Origin: Symbiodinium natans
Taxonomy: Eukaryota; Sar; Dinophyceae; Suessiales; Symbiodiniaceae
NCBI GenBank assembly: GCA_905221605.1
Contig: CAJNDS010000813.1
Location: forward strand, 777,001-841,000
DNA length: 64,000 nt
Reading direction: 5' to 3'
The translations under genes were made by a program, and so were the position numbers. Shown here in pieces: positions 39,630-48,128 of the stretch. The notes below the pieces were generated by a model. It did no database searches. It was not told the DNA's origin and saw only the letters and a program-made list of their open reading frames with translations. Each line of letters starts with the position of its first letter. The first letter of the stretch is position 1.

Positions 39630-39760
39630 GCGCCGTCGCTAAGGGCCTTGTCGTGACCTCGTGCTTCCTGAAGAGTGCCGACGTCATCGTGGCTTTCTTG
39701 CATTGCGTTGTCAGGTTTCCATGGCCATGCAACTTCAACCCTAAGGCTCCAAGAGGATTT
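39630..39760 (+). CDS. Exon-like open island, hydrophobic
   Basis: The + frame reads EVRAVAKGLVVTSCFLKSAD, then VIVAFLHCVVRFPWPC, with a possible membrane segment. A minus frame over the same bases is also open. The + frame continues to about 39790. I favour + because neighbouring exons read that way. Confidence 0.35.
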
Positions 39761-39834
39761 GTATTTTGGCATTTTTGGGCCTTTGAGGCCTTCTGATTTG
39801 AGGTATTTGGGCTTTTTTGAGCCTTGGGGAAAGG

Positions 39835-39960
39835 GATGCGAGGTGAAGTCAGACTGTCAGCTTATCGCTACGTGGCCCTGTCACAGTTGCCGAAGCCTGG
39901 TGGTCTAGAAATCATACCTACTTCGTGCTCTTTGGCGCCTGAGGGCAAAAATAAAGGGAA
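39835..39960 (+). CDS. Exon-like open island
   Basis: The frame reads GEVRLSAYRYVALSQLPKPG, then GLEIIPTSCSLAPEG. Protein-like, followed by the tandem family B element. Function unknown. Confidence 0.35.
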
Positions 39961-39980
39961 CCAGCAACCGTCATGCTTTG

Positions 39981-40151
39981 GAACGATTATACTAGCAGGC
40001 CTTAATAGGACAGTAGCCCCTATTATACTAGTCCCTATTAAGGATTGTTAGTCTAAGGGGTAACCTTCATAGGGATTTTGGTACCCCCCCCCCCCTCCCC
40101 CATTCAGAATAGGCCTTATTAAGGACTGCTAGTCTCAGGGGGAACATCCCA
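39981..40151. mobile_element. Tandem or nested family B elements
   Basis: TATACTAGCAGGCCTTAATA...TTAAGGATTGTTAGTCTAAG is followed by a second, C-run-containing half ending AAGGACTGCTAGTCTCAGGG and GGAACATCCCAAG. The whole is one left arm, two right arms: a duplicated right half. Confidence 0.6.
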
Positions 40152-40159
40152 AGTCATGT

Positions 40160-40250
40160 CTTTCAAAGCATCATGGGCGCGCTGCGAGCGGCGCACTGCA
40201 CAACAACTGAGGCGGTGAACCTGCTCATCATGTCCTTCATGAAAGGCCTG
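40160..40250 (+). CDS. Exon-like open island, helical
   Basis: After TTTCAAAG the frame reads SIMGALRAAHCTTTEAVNLL, then IMSFMKGLR. Good exon composition; no family recognised. Confidence 0.45.
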
Positions 40251-40407
40251 CGGAACCCTAAACCCTAACCCCTAAACCCTAAACACTAAAGCCTAAAGCC
40301 TAAACCCTAAACCCTAAACCCTAAACCCTAAACCCTAAGCGAAACCAAACAACCTTGACCTTTGTACCTGTGTCGCTGGGAAAGCGGCGCCCCACCCCCA
40401 AACCCTA

Positions 40408-40530
40408 AAGGAATACTTGGCAGACCAGACTTCGGGAGTAGGTTCGAAGAATTTTGTTCGTTATCTTACTCCCCAAATAAAGCCAGAAGAGTTAGTAATT
40501 ATCGGGCCCCCAGACCTACCCGAGACTTAG
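40408..40530 (+). CDS. Exon-like open island to a stop
   Basis: The frame reads EYLADQTSGVGSKNFVRYLT, then PQIKPEELVIIGPPDLPET to TAG. A second frame is open as well. The first is the more protein-like. Function unknown. Confidence 0.4.
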   Translation, partial: KEYLADQTSGVGSKNFVRYLTPQIKPEELVIIGPPDLPET

Positions 40531-40679
40531 GGTGTAGGGTTTTGGCTTTAGGGTTCAGAGTGTAGGCCTTCAGGTTCTAGGCTTTTAGGGTTTAGGTTTT
40601 AGGCTTTTCTGGTTCAGGGTTTAGGGCTTAGGGTTTAGGGCATAGGGTTTTGGGTTTAGGGTTTAGGGTTGGCAGGCCC

Positions 40680-41140
40680 TGTGTCCAAAGCACAGGCTGA
40701 TGCGCCCCCCCTCCCCCCCTGGCTCGGCATGTAATCCCACAAAACTAGGCTACCCTTAGGAGTTATGTTTATCTTACACAGAAGTTGAACTTTAAACTGG
40801 TGGGATTTGATTCATTTTTTGTAGCAATGACAAAGTTTAATCTTCCTTGATTTGTGTCTCCTTGTTGTCTACACAAAAAAACACTGAAACATATCATTGT
40901 GGTAGCCAGGTTTCAAGGGGGAGTATGGACCCAAGCCTTGGTGCTTAGAGAGCCCAACTACACGTGTACCCGAATACCAGGATGGGCTATTAGGCCTTAA
41001 AATCCCCATAATGAACCCTATAAAGGGCCTTTTAAGGGATTATAGGGTAGAATAGCCCATCTTGGTAGGGGTATACTTAGGTTAGGAGTACAGTCATGGG
41101 TTAAGGTACCTTAAACCCTCACCCCTAACCCTTAACCCTT
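40680..41140. other. AT-rich spacer and a palindromic insert
   Basis: 40745-40910 is unusually AT-rich. CAAGGGGGAGTATGG (40915-40930) resembles a polypurine tract but no flanking LTR pair is seen. 40975-41090 is an inverted-repeat element (GGATGGGCTATTAGGCC with AGAATAGCCCATCTTGG). Confidence 0.45.
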
Positions 41141-41189
41141 AACCCTGAACCCTAAACCCTAAACACTAAACCCTAAACCTAGTAGAACC

Positions 41190-41290
41190 CTTTGTGCAAG
41201 CTTCAACTGGCAACTGTGGAGGCGTCATGTGGCCAGCAGCTGGGAGCATGGTCTTCAGAGCGTGCTTGGGCACGGAAGGGAGTTGGGTTC
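41190..41290 (+). CDS. Exon-like open island
   Basis: One frame reads LQLATVEASCGQQLGAWSSE; an alternative reads NCGGVMWPAAGSMVFRACLG. Both are open, so the frame is undecided. Confidence 0.25.
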
Positions 41291-41299
41291 AGGATTTAG

Positions 41300-41620
41300 G
41301 CCCCGTTTAGGGCTTAGGGTTTAGGGTTCAGGGCCTTGGGTTTAGAGCTCAGGATTTAGGGTTCAGGGCTCAGGGTCTAGGGTTCAGGACTCAGGGCTTA
41401 GGGTTTAGGATTCAGGGTTTAAGGTTTTCGTCGGGGGGGGGGGGGGGGGGTCGAAGTGTTTTTCTTTTTCAGGCAAGGTTTACCCCCCCACCCCCTAGGT
41501 TCCCCCCACAATTAAGGCTATCTAGGATAATTAAGCCTAGCTTAGGTTACTAAAGCCTCAACCCTAAACCCTAAACCCTAAACCCTCAACCCTCAACCCT
41601 CAACCCTAAACCCTACACCC
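41300..41620. repeat. Degenerate TTCAGGG field, poly-G, family I fragment and CCCTAAA
   Basis: 41285-41425 mixes GGGTTCA, GGGCTCA and GGGTTTA. 41433-41450 is poly-G. 41481-41550 is a family I left half. 41560-41615 is CCCTAAA/CCCTCAA. Confidence 0.6.
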
Positions 41621-41627
41621 AAAGCCT

Positions 41628-41915
41628 ACGATGACTGAGGCTCCCACGAGTGCCCCGGCTGCATTATGCGTCGGACATGGCATTGGGGAGATTCCGAAGT
41701 TTAGGGTCTAGGGTCTAGGGTTTAGGGTTCAAGGTTCAGGTTTCAGGGTTTAGGGTTCAGGGTTTAGGGTTTAGGGTTTAGGGTTTAGGGTTGAGGGTTC
41801 GAAGTGCGAGGGCTCAAGAACACCTTCGACCGAAGGAGAAGCAGGATGTGTCCATCTTCTGCGTCGCGCTGAGCAGCCGATTCGCTGGACCGCTTTTCGT
41901 CTCCCCAAGCCGTAA
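41628..41915 (+). CDS. Two exons joined across a TTTAGGG intron, unknown protein
   Basis: The first part reads MTEAPTSAPAALCVGHGIGE, then IPK. A TTTAGGG/TTCAGGG array (41700-41804) sits between two copies of CGAAGT. The second part continues in frame as CEGSRTPSTEGEAGCVHLLR, then RAEQPIRWTAFRLPK. The border could be AA|GTTTAGGG...CGAA|GTG or AAG|..AAG|. No domain recognised. Confidence 0.5.
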
Positions 41916-41959
41916 GTCTTAAGCTCTGGACCCTAAACCCTAAGCCCTGAGACTAAGCC

Positions 41960-42282
41960 ATAATGGGTTTAGGGTTTAGGGTTTAGGACCCTGAACCCTG
42001 AACCCTGAACCCTAAACCCCTAAACCCCTAAACCCCTAAACCCCTAAGCCCCTAAACCCCTAAACCCCTAAACCCCTAAACCCTAAACCCTATAAGCCCT
42101 AAGACCCAAAACCCTAAGCCTTGGAGGCTCATGTCACATAGCAACCCAAGTACAACTGCACTTGTAACCCAGTTCTCGCCCTATTGAGGCACGTAAGGGG
42201 AATCTAAGTGAGTACCCTGAACAACCCTAAACCCTAAACCCTAAACCCTCAACCCTCAACCCTCAACCCTCAACCCCCAACC

Positions 42283-42314
<32 letters not shown>

Positions 42315-42317
42315 TCC

Positions 42318-42377
<60 letters not shown>

Positions 42378-42440
42378 ACCCCAAGCCCTAAACCCCAAAT
42401 CCCAACCTCAGTAACCTGAACCTCCAAGTAAATCCAAAGC
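41960..42440. repeat. Converging telomeric arrays with CCCCTAAA and CCCTCAA blocks inside family D
   Basis: TTTAGGG (41967-41987) runs directly into CCCTGAA (41988-42011), an end-to-end junction. CCCCTAAA units fill 42012-42078. 42245-42380 is about eighteen CCCTCAA units. The family D arms (GGAGGCTCATGTC at 42125 and CTGAACCTCCAAGTAA at 42415) enclose the latter. Confidence 0.75.
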
Positions 42441-42474
42441 CCTAACTGTCTGACTGTTTGACGTAATCCCCAGA

Positions 42475-42570
42475 ATGCCGTCCTTGCCACTTCAGGAGGA
42501 TTTGGGGACTTCTTCGTCGGCTTTCTGTTGCAACTTGGAGAACATTGTTGTGTTTAAGGTTGCGGGTTTA
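42475..42570 (+). CDS. Exon-like open island
   Basis: The frame reads MPSLPLQEDLGTSSSAFCCN, then LENIVVFKVAG. A minus-strand frame (42640-42812) over the G-rich part beyond it also looks protein-like but lacks support. Confidence 0.3.
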
Positions 42571-42814
42571 GGGTATAGGGTTTGTTTGTTTGTTGTGATG
42601 TGGGGGGGGCGGGGGGGGGAGGGGGTTGGCTTCACAATATCAGGGGCTGCCGTGTCGGGGGAGTATAGTGTGCTTGGGGTGTATAAGGAGTGCTCCAAGA
42701 ATAGCACATACCCGTATGGTTCTACTGTATGATATTGTTCCATGATTAGATTGGCTTGGGCCGGGCTTGCGTAGGCTTCGTCTGCAAGTGCTGCTGCATC
42801 TTTCAATGGCATCT

Positions 42815-43170
42815 CTGCGTTTAGGGTTAGGGTTTAGGGTTTAGAAAGATTCCAGGCTTAAAGGGCAAGTTCTCCCTTTCCCTCACAAGTCATTTGATAG
42901 TTTCACGTGTCCCCTGACCCCTTGTCAATAGCCGGCCGATGAAGAGCACACACGACATCCACACGACAACGCGCCAAAGTGATTGACGTCTGGGGGCTTC
43001 CCATTTCCAAGCCCTTAGAATGAGGATTGCGAAGCAGTTTCACAAAGAAAGGAGCGGATACTTCAGTAGTCTAGGAGTCTAGCACTATCATGTCAGAATG
43101 TAAGAGGCGGATGGTGTATTGGCATCCCCCGAATCATTGCTTTAGATTGTTGAGCTCTTTTTTTCTGCAA
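42815..43170. other. Unique spacer, no exon identified
   Basis: After a short TTTAGGG block (42818-42845) the sequence is unique and rich in stops in most frames. I see no insert termini and no recognised protein. Confidence 0.3.
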
Positions 43171-43302
43171 GTTGTGGCATCATAAAGGAATGCGGGAGTG
43201 ACTTGGCGATCAACCTGCCTGATCGTGGCTGGCACCTTGCTTGCAAAGGGGGCCCAGGGGTCCGCCTCTTCAGCTTTCCACACCTCGTCGGAGCTTCAGG
43301 TT
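43168..43302 (+). CDS. Exon-like open island, unknown protein
   Basis: After CTGCAAG the frame reads CGIIKECGSDLAINLPDRGW, then HLACKGGPGVRLFSFPHLVG. It is one of the longer uninterrupted islands and has clear protein composition. It ends near GCTTCAGG|TTTTGTG. No family recognised. Confidence 0.5.
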
Positions 43303-43394
43303 TTGTGAAAGCCCTTGGTTTATATCATTGTTGTCATTTTATGTTTGCTTTTTGATTTTGGGAGGGGGAGGGGAGGGGGGGTTGAGGGTTTAGT

Positions 43395-43506
43395 CTTGGG
43401 ATGTTAACGGTCCGCAATAGAGATTCTAGTACCCCCCCCCCCCCCTATTCTAATCCCTAGAAAGGACGGCCAGGAAAAGGGGGGAACACTGGGGGAACAT
43501 TCCAAG
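43395..43506. mobile_element. Family B element with poly-C loop
   Basis: CTTGGGATGTTAACGGTCC to GGGGGAACATTCCAAG; the central loop is a C run (43432-43444). GGGGGAACA occurs twice at the right end. Confidence 0.6.
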
Positions 43507-43666
43507 TTTAGGGTCTTGGGGTGTAGGATGAAGGGTCGGCTCGTGGGACTACTGCAGCCGCTCCCCAAACTAAACCCTAAACCCTGAACCCTCAACCCCA
43601 AACCCTAAACCCTAAACCCTAAACCCTAAACACTAAACCCTAAACCCTAAACCCTAAACCCTAATC

Positions 43667-43737
43667 AGGAAACCAGCCGACTGTCTTGAGCTATGCTGCC
43701 CTGCAGCAAACTTCAGGAAGCCCCCTATCCCTGCCAT
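43667..43737 (+). CDS. Exon-like open island
   Basis: After TAATCAG the frame reads NQPTVLSYAALQQTSGSPLS and then LPS, directly abutting the family B element at 43738, so the element probably is the intron. Confidence 0.4.
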
Positions 43738-43842
43738 CCTGGGATGTTCCCCCTTGTACTAACAGTCCTAACTAGGGGTTATAGTACCCCCTATTATATG
43801 GCCTATTTTAAGGAGTTGTTAGTACAAGGGTGAACATGCCAA
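43738..43842. mobile_element. Family B element
   Basis: CTGGGATGTTCCCCCTTGTA pairs with TACAAGGGTGAACATGCCA; inner ACAGTCCTAACTAGGGGTTA pairs with TATTTTAAGGAGTTGTTAG. Confidence 0.7.
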
Positions 43843-43844
43843 CA

Positions 43845-44355
43845 GTAAGCCCCCTAACCCTAAACCCTAAACCTTAAACCCTAAGCCCTAAACCATCCAA
43901 GGTGTTGAGTGCCTAGTTATGTTGGTCGCAGCGACATGTGTTCACAAGACGCTGGGCTCAAGCTTACTTTAGGGGCCTTCAGAGTTGGAATAGGATTTTT
44001 TTTTTTTTGGGGGGGGGGTTGTTAGAGTATAACTATTTCGGGACCAGAAGGAATACGATTTGTAATTATTCCGACCCCCATACTACGCCGAGTTGCCAAA
44101 CCCTTGCATGAACGAATCCTGGCGGACCCTAAATGGCCAACGTAGTGAGATTGCGAGTTAGTGGTGGCAAGACTTCTTCTTTATAATGCAGTGGACATGG
44201 ATCCGCGTTCACTGGCCGCAACAAAAAAAAGGCAGCGTCAAGCTGATTAAAGGGCTTGCACTAAGGCTCCCCAAATAGCCCAAAGTAGGTACTATTTATA
44301 GACTTTAGACCCCAATGTAAGTATTAATTGTCCGCTTGGAGCCCTAGGGTTAGTG
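43845..44355. other. Inserts of families C and H with unassigned islands
   Basis: 43858-43895 is CCCTAAA. 44000-44092 is an altered family C element with T and G runs. 44273-44348 is family H in inverse orientation. The islands 43905-43970 and 44100-44270 have partly open frames but no signature. Confidence 0.4.
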
Positions 44356-44377
44356 TGTCGAGTTCTGGTGATGGTTG

Positions 44378-44576
44378 TTGGACCCTCCAGGCTGCTACGA
44401 GCCTGGCATGCCCAGAAGAAGAGGTTTCAGTGCAGTGAAACCCCAGTGCCTCAGGGAGGGCTTCAGAGGCTCGGAGATAGGGTTTAGGGTTTAGGGTTTA
44501 GGGTTCAGGGAGGCTCGGAGGTAGGGAAGTCCTAGTCGCACAAAAGGGGCTAACGGGCCGGCCCTCCCTTTGAATG
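44378..44576 (+). CDS. Two exons across a short TTTAGGG insert with duplicated flank
   Basis: After CCTCCAG the frame reads LLRAWHAQKKRFQCSETPVP, then QGGLQRLG. GAGGCTCGGAG occurs at 44466-44476 and 44510-44520 around a TTTAGGG array. Joining between the copies continues GREVLVAQKGLTGRPSL to TGA. No domain recognised. Confidence 0.5.
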
Positions 44577-44699
44577 GCGTTGCCTCCATAAGCGCGTGCG
44601 ACGCACTTGCGGGTCGCCTTCGACCAACCGCCCCACCCTGAACCCTTGTAAACCCTGTAACTGTAAACGGTATAAACCTGCTGAACCTTGCCTAACAAC

Positions 44700-44940
44700 C
44701 CCGAGAGGTTCCCTCTGCCACGATCAGGAGGGCCCTGTCGGCGGGGGGGGGGGGCTACCCAAGGGGTGGTAGCCAGTTTGCTGGGGCGAAATCCTCAAGA
44801 CTTCACCTACAAACCCTAAACCCTGTAATTACACGAAACCTATCTAAACCCTATACCCTAAACCCCAGACCCCAAACCCCAAACCCTAAACCCTAAACCC
44901 TAAACCCTAAACCCTAAACCCTAAACCCTAAACCCTAAGC
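44700..44940. repeat. Poly-G containing spacer and CCCTAAA array
   Basis: 44743-44753 is poly-G; 44812-44938 is CCCTAAA with some CCCCAAA. No exon supported. Confidence 0.5.
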
Positions 44941-44942
44941 CG

Positions 44943-45042
44943 AGGACCCAGTTCAAGGGCAACCGTGTGCCGGAAGAAGACACTGGAGATGCCTCTCCGC
45001 TCTGGGTGGCCACCTATGGCACCTTGATGAGAGATGGTTTAG
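44943..45042 (+). CDS. Exon-like open island
   Basis: The frame reads RTQFKGNRVPEEDTGDASPL, then WVATYGTLMRDG before TTTAGGG (45038-45110). It is a convincing exon by composition. Function unknown. Confidence 0.45.
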
Positions 45043-45109
45043 GGTTTAGGGTTTAGGGTTTAGGGTTTAGGGTTTAGGGTTTAGGGTTTAGGGTTGGGTT
45101 TAGGGTTTC

Positions 45110-45515
45110 TAGAGTTTTTGGTTCTTAGGGTTTAGAGAGATGAGGGCTTTTGGGGTTTCGGGGGTTTCTAGAGGGCAGCTCTACCAAGTTTCAAGCTTCC
45201 GGTTGAGGTCTTAAACAGTGGGCTGTTTAGGGTTTGGAGGGTTTAGGGTTTAGGGTTCGGGGTTTAGGGTTTGGGGTTTGGGGCGTAGGGTTTAGGGTTC
45301 AGGGCTGGGGGCCTGGGATTCTGGCATAACCTTGGGCTGTTCAGGGTTCACGATTGAGCTCGGGGGGCTCAAGGGTTTTATATCGAGTTTATGGTTCGGG
45401 CGCTCCAGCATGCGCCCCAATGACCCTTCCACCCCCCCCCCCCCCCGGCGCTTACCCTTTCATCTCCCTGTCTGCAATGCCGGGCGAACCCATCTATGAA
45501 GTGCACTCTAGGGGC
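45110..45515. repeat. Degenerate TTTAGGG and unassigned sequence
   Basis: 45100-45160 and 45220-45300 are TTTAGGG-like with GGGG variants. 45431-45446 is poly-C. A small island at 45470-45500 reads MPGEPIYEVHS next to family C. Confidence 0.45.
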
Positions 45516-45632
45516 CTGAATAATTAGAAGAGGGTTTTGGGGGGGGGGGGGGGGTTATTAATCATTGTATAACTATAAAAGGACCCTCAGGGAATAATAT
45601 GAGTAATTATTCCGACCCCTATATTATCTTAG
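45515..45632. mobile_element. Family C element with poly-G loop
   Basis: AGGGGCCTGAATAATTAGAA at the left and GAGTAATTATTCCGACCCCT at the right; a run of 15 G (45540-45554) lies between. It ends TTATCTTAG, a possible acceptor. Confidence 0.7.
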
Positions 45633-45727
45633 TTAGGTCTATCTTGCCCTTTTGTTAAGGTACAAGGTTGCAGGATTTCTTGAAGGGACAGGGTTGCTCT
45701 AGGTAGGTTTTGCCTTTGCGTTCCGAG

Positions 45728-45910
45728 GAACTGGGTAGGCCCTTGCAAAATGTTTTTATGTTTTCCCTTATTGGGTTTAAGAGGATCATATTCAGGAATC
45801 TTTGTGCAGAGGGTTTTTAGGGCATCGTGGGGAGGTGGTCAAGTTGGCTGCCCAAGCGGATGTGAAAGCGGGAAGGAGGGGGGAAACCTCAGTCACAAGC
45901 TCTGAACCCC
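45728..45910 (+). CDS. Exon after a family M intron, unknown protein
   Basis: The family M insert (45732-45822) starts GTAGGCCCTTGC, the same GTAGGCCC donor as the 59542 copy, and ends TTTTTAG. The exon then reads HRGEVVKLAAQADVKAGRRG, then ETSVTSSEP. No domain recognised. Confidence 0.4.
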
Positions 45911-45944
45911 TGAAGCCCAAAACCCGAAAGCCCAAACCAATCCC

Positions 45945-46070
45945 TAAACCCTAAACCCTAAACCCTAGACCCTAAACCCTAAACCCTAAACCCTAAACCC
46001 TAAACCCTAAACCCTAAACCCTAAACCCTAAACCCTAAACCCTAAACCCTAAACCCTAAACCCGAACCCT
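45945..46070. repeat. CCCTAAA array
   Basis: About seventeen CCCTAAA units with one CCCTAGA. It separates two exon islands. Confidence 0.8.
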
Positions 46071-46089
46071 GACTGCCCTAAACCACAGA

Positions 46090-46188
46090 CTGGCCCGCAA
46101 GGAAGCAAGTGGAGCCGCATGATCTCCGATCCGCGCGCATGGCTGGCGCAGCTGTCGCTGGCGGGGCGGCTGCGGGTTTTGGGTTTGT
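46090..46188 (+). CDS. Exon-like open island interrupted by family D
   Basis: The frame reads TGPQGSKWSRMISDPRAWLA, then QLSLAGRLRVLGLY, ending in TTTGTACTTGG where family D begins with a GT donor. Amphipathic and basic. Function unknown. Confidence 0.45.
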
Positions 46189-46516
46189 ACTTGGAAGTTC
46201 ATGGCGCTTAGTAGCCCAGATACTTCTGTACCTTATAACTCAACTATACCCCTAACCCTAAACCCTAAAACCCTAAACCTTAAAACCCTAAAACACTAAT
46301 TGGGTTATAAGTACCCTGAACCTCAAAGGCCTCCAAGTAGGGTGAGGGTCAGGCATGTAGGGGTCCAAGTCGTGTATTTAGGGTTTTGGCTTTAGGGTTT
46401 AAGGCTGCCCTGTACTTGGAGGGTAGTTCTAACCCTGTTAGGGTACTTAAAGGGCTTCTAAGTGTTCTAACTACACTTATCGTTGGGTTATAAGTACCCT
46501 GAACCTCCAAGTAGAG
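46189..46516. mobile_element. Two family D elements
   Basis: Copy one (46187-46345) has CCCTAAA inside; copy two (46408-46514) is shorter and clean. Both show CTTGGAGGTTCATGG-type left and CCCTGAACCTCCAAGTAG right arms. The right end TAG can act as acceptor. Confidence 0.65.
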
Positions 46517-46574
46517 CTCTCAGATTTTTTGGGGGGGACGAGGGTTTAGGTTTTAGGGTTTAGGGTTTAGGGTG

Positions 46575-47080
46575 TAGATCTTAGATCCGCTCAGATTGGT
46601 GGCGGAACAATTTGGAGCCTTGCCGGTCACTCAGCTGCAATGGCCAGAGCTCCTCTGACCCGTGGCTCTGGAAACCCTAAACCCTAAACCCTTAACCCCA
46701 AACCTACTGACTAGTTCTCTAAGTTAGGATCCCCTTTGTAGGCGGGGGACCCCTTAACAGGGGGACAAGAAATTTGAGACCCCACATGTCAGTCCTAGCT
46801 AGCCAGGGCAAGTGCCTTCTGTTCAGGCTACCTGGCTGTGGTACTGAAAGCGCCGCTCGCCTGACAGACAAGAGACAGCTATCGGATGTGGCAGGGAAGG
46901 TCCATCCAGGTCGCAGGGTCAAGTGGCGGGGCTGCTCCCGAAGCCTTCAGGCCTCCGTAAGCCCCAAACCCTCAACCCTAAACCCTAAACTCTGCTGCCG
47001 AATCTGGTGTCTTTAACAGGCCGCCCTGAAACACCTAAGGCAATTCGACCTCAACAGTGGTCAGGCCGGGGCCGTTAGAC
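46575..47080 (+). CDS. Several exon-like islands, unknown protein
   Basis: 46580-46650 reads LRLVAEQFGALPVTQLQWPE. 46789-46960 reads SVLASQGKCLLFRLPGCGTE, then a Lys/Arg-rich part. 47013-47072 (after TTTAACAG) reads AALKHLRQFDLNSGQAGAVR. They are separated by CCCTAAA. The basic middle segment is about 55 codons. No domain recognised. Confidence 0.4.
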
Positions 47081-47104
47081 CCCAATCCTCAAACCCCAGC
47101 CCAG

Positions 47105-47205
47105 GAACCCTAGGGTTTAGGGTTTAGGGTTTAGGGTTTAGGGTTTAGGGTTTAGGGTTTAGGGTTTAGGGTTTAGGGTTTAGGGTTTAGGGTTTGCGGT
47201 GTAGG
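47105..47205. repeat. TTTAGGG array with junction
   Basis: CCCTAGGGTTTAGGG at 47107 begins about thirteen pure TTTAGGG units, which run to about 47200 with a GCGGTGT break. Confidence 0.75.
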
Positions 47206-47334
47206 GTTTGGGGGGGCCCCAAGCCCTTAACGCCAAATGAGCCCCCAGACTAAATGACGGAGCCATGTACCAGTACCACGTAATGTACTGACCACGGGAA
47301 CCTGGACAGGCGCCATGTTGGACATTCACCCTAA

Positions 47335-47690
47335 ACCACCCAAACCCAGTAAACCCTAAACCCTATACACCCCTAAACCCCAACACCCCAAAACCCCTAA
47401 ACCCCTAAGCCCCTAAACCCCTAAACCCCTAATTAACCCCCAAGAAGCCCTAAGCGCAAACCTAAGCCCTTTATGATTGACCCTAAACCTCCTAGATCCC
47501 TAAACACCCCCACGCCTTGACCGCAGCTTCGCTTCCCTGAGCCCTCTCCATTAACTGCGTCCGGGCCCATCAAACTTGGGAGCAGCCCCAAATCCCTAAA
47601 CCCTAAATCTTAAACCCTAAATCTTAAACCCTAAACCCTAAACCCCAAATCCCAAACCCTAAATCCTATAGTCTTAAACTCTAAAGAAGG
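47335..47690. repeat. Degenerate CCCTAAA and CCCCTAAA tracts
   Basis: 47335-47520 includes a CCCCTAAA block (47390-47435). 47590-47680 is CCCTAAA with CCCTAAATCTTAAA repeats. The island 47522-47585 reads LRFPEPSPLTASGPIKLGSS and may be an exon. Confidence 0.55.
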
Positions 47691-47783
47691 ATCCCTGTAC
47701 CTTCGTAGTATACACGAGGCCCTCAAAGTTCCTCTGTCGTTAGGGTCACGTGTTAGGGTCTATTGGTCTGAGGCTTAGGGTTA

Positions 47784-47892
47784 CCCAAAAGATCCATGTA
47801 CCTATATAGTATATACTTGGGCCCTAAAGCTACTATACAGGAACCCCTTTAGGGCCTAAGTATATGCTATATAGGTACATGGATCCTTTGGG
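47784..47892. mobile_element. Family E hairpin element, second near-identical copy
   Basis: Same length and almost the same sequence as 27448-27556: CCCAAAAGATCCATGTACCT to TACATGGATCCTTTGGG, arms paired through TATATAGTATATACTTGGGC. High identity between copies 20 kb apart suggests recent activity. Confidence 0.8.
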
Positions 47893-48017
47893 TTATAGGG
47901 TTCGGTTCCCCTTCTCTCGTGGTTCAACTTGCATCGAAGCGAAACAGCGAAGGCAAAACACGAATCTCCTGCAGCAATCCGTCTCCACGCTTCAGGTGTT
48001 CTTCCGACCTTTTACGG

Positions 48018-48117
48018 GATTATCTAGGATCAATTAGGTTTTCCCTATACAGTCCCTCAAACGGGTATATGGGGGGGGGAGATCTGGTACTTCATTCCCC
48101 CATTCCCTATGTTTTAG
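48018..48117 (+). mobile_element. Family G insert providing a TTTTAG acceptor
   Basis: It ends CCCCCATTCCCTATGTTTTAG, 11 nt before the start codon of the J-domain gene. The AG could be the trans-splicing acceptor for a spliced leader, or the end of an intron in the leader. Related segments: 49707-49812, 49890-49968 and 35378-35410. Confidence 0.5.
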
Positions 48118-48128
48118 CGCGCCGTCTC

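Noticed and set aside
40745-40935. Possible Copia-type retrotransposon end (AT-rich DNA then CAAGGGGGAG)
   Set aside because: No matching LTR, primer site or integrase/RT sequence nearby.
42492-42812. Minus-strand frame of 106 codons with protein-like composition
   Set aside because: All supported exons read on the plus strand, no motif was found, and part of the frame crosses a G-rich insert. Kept as undecided, not called.
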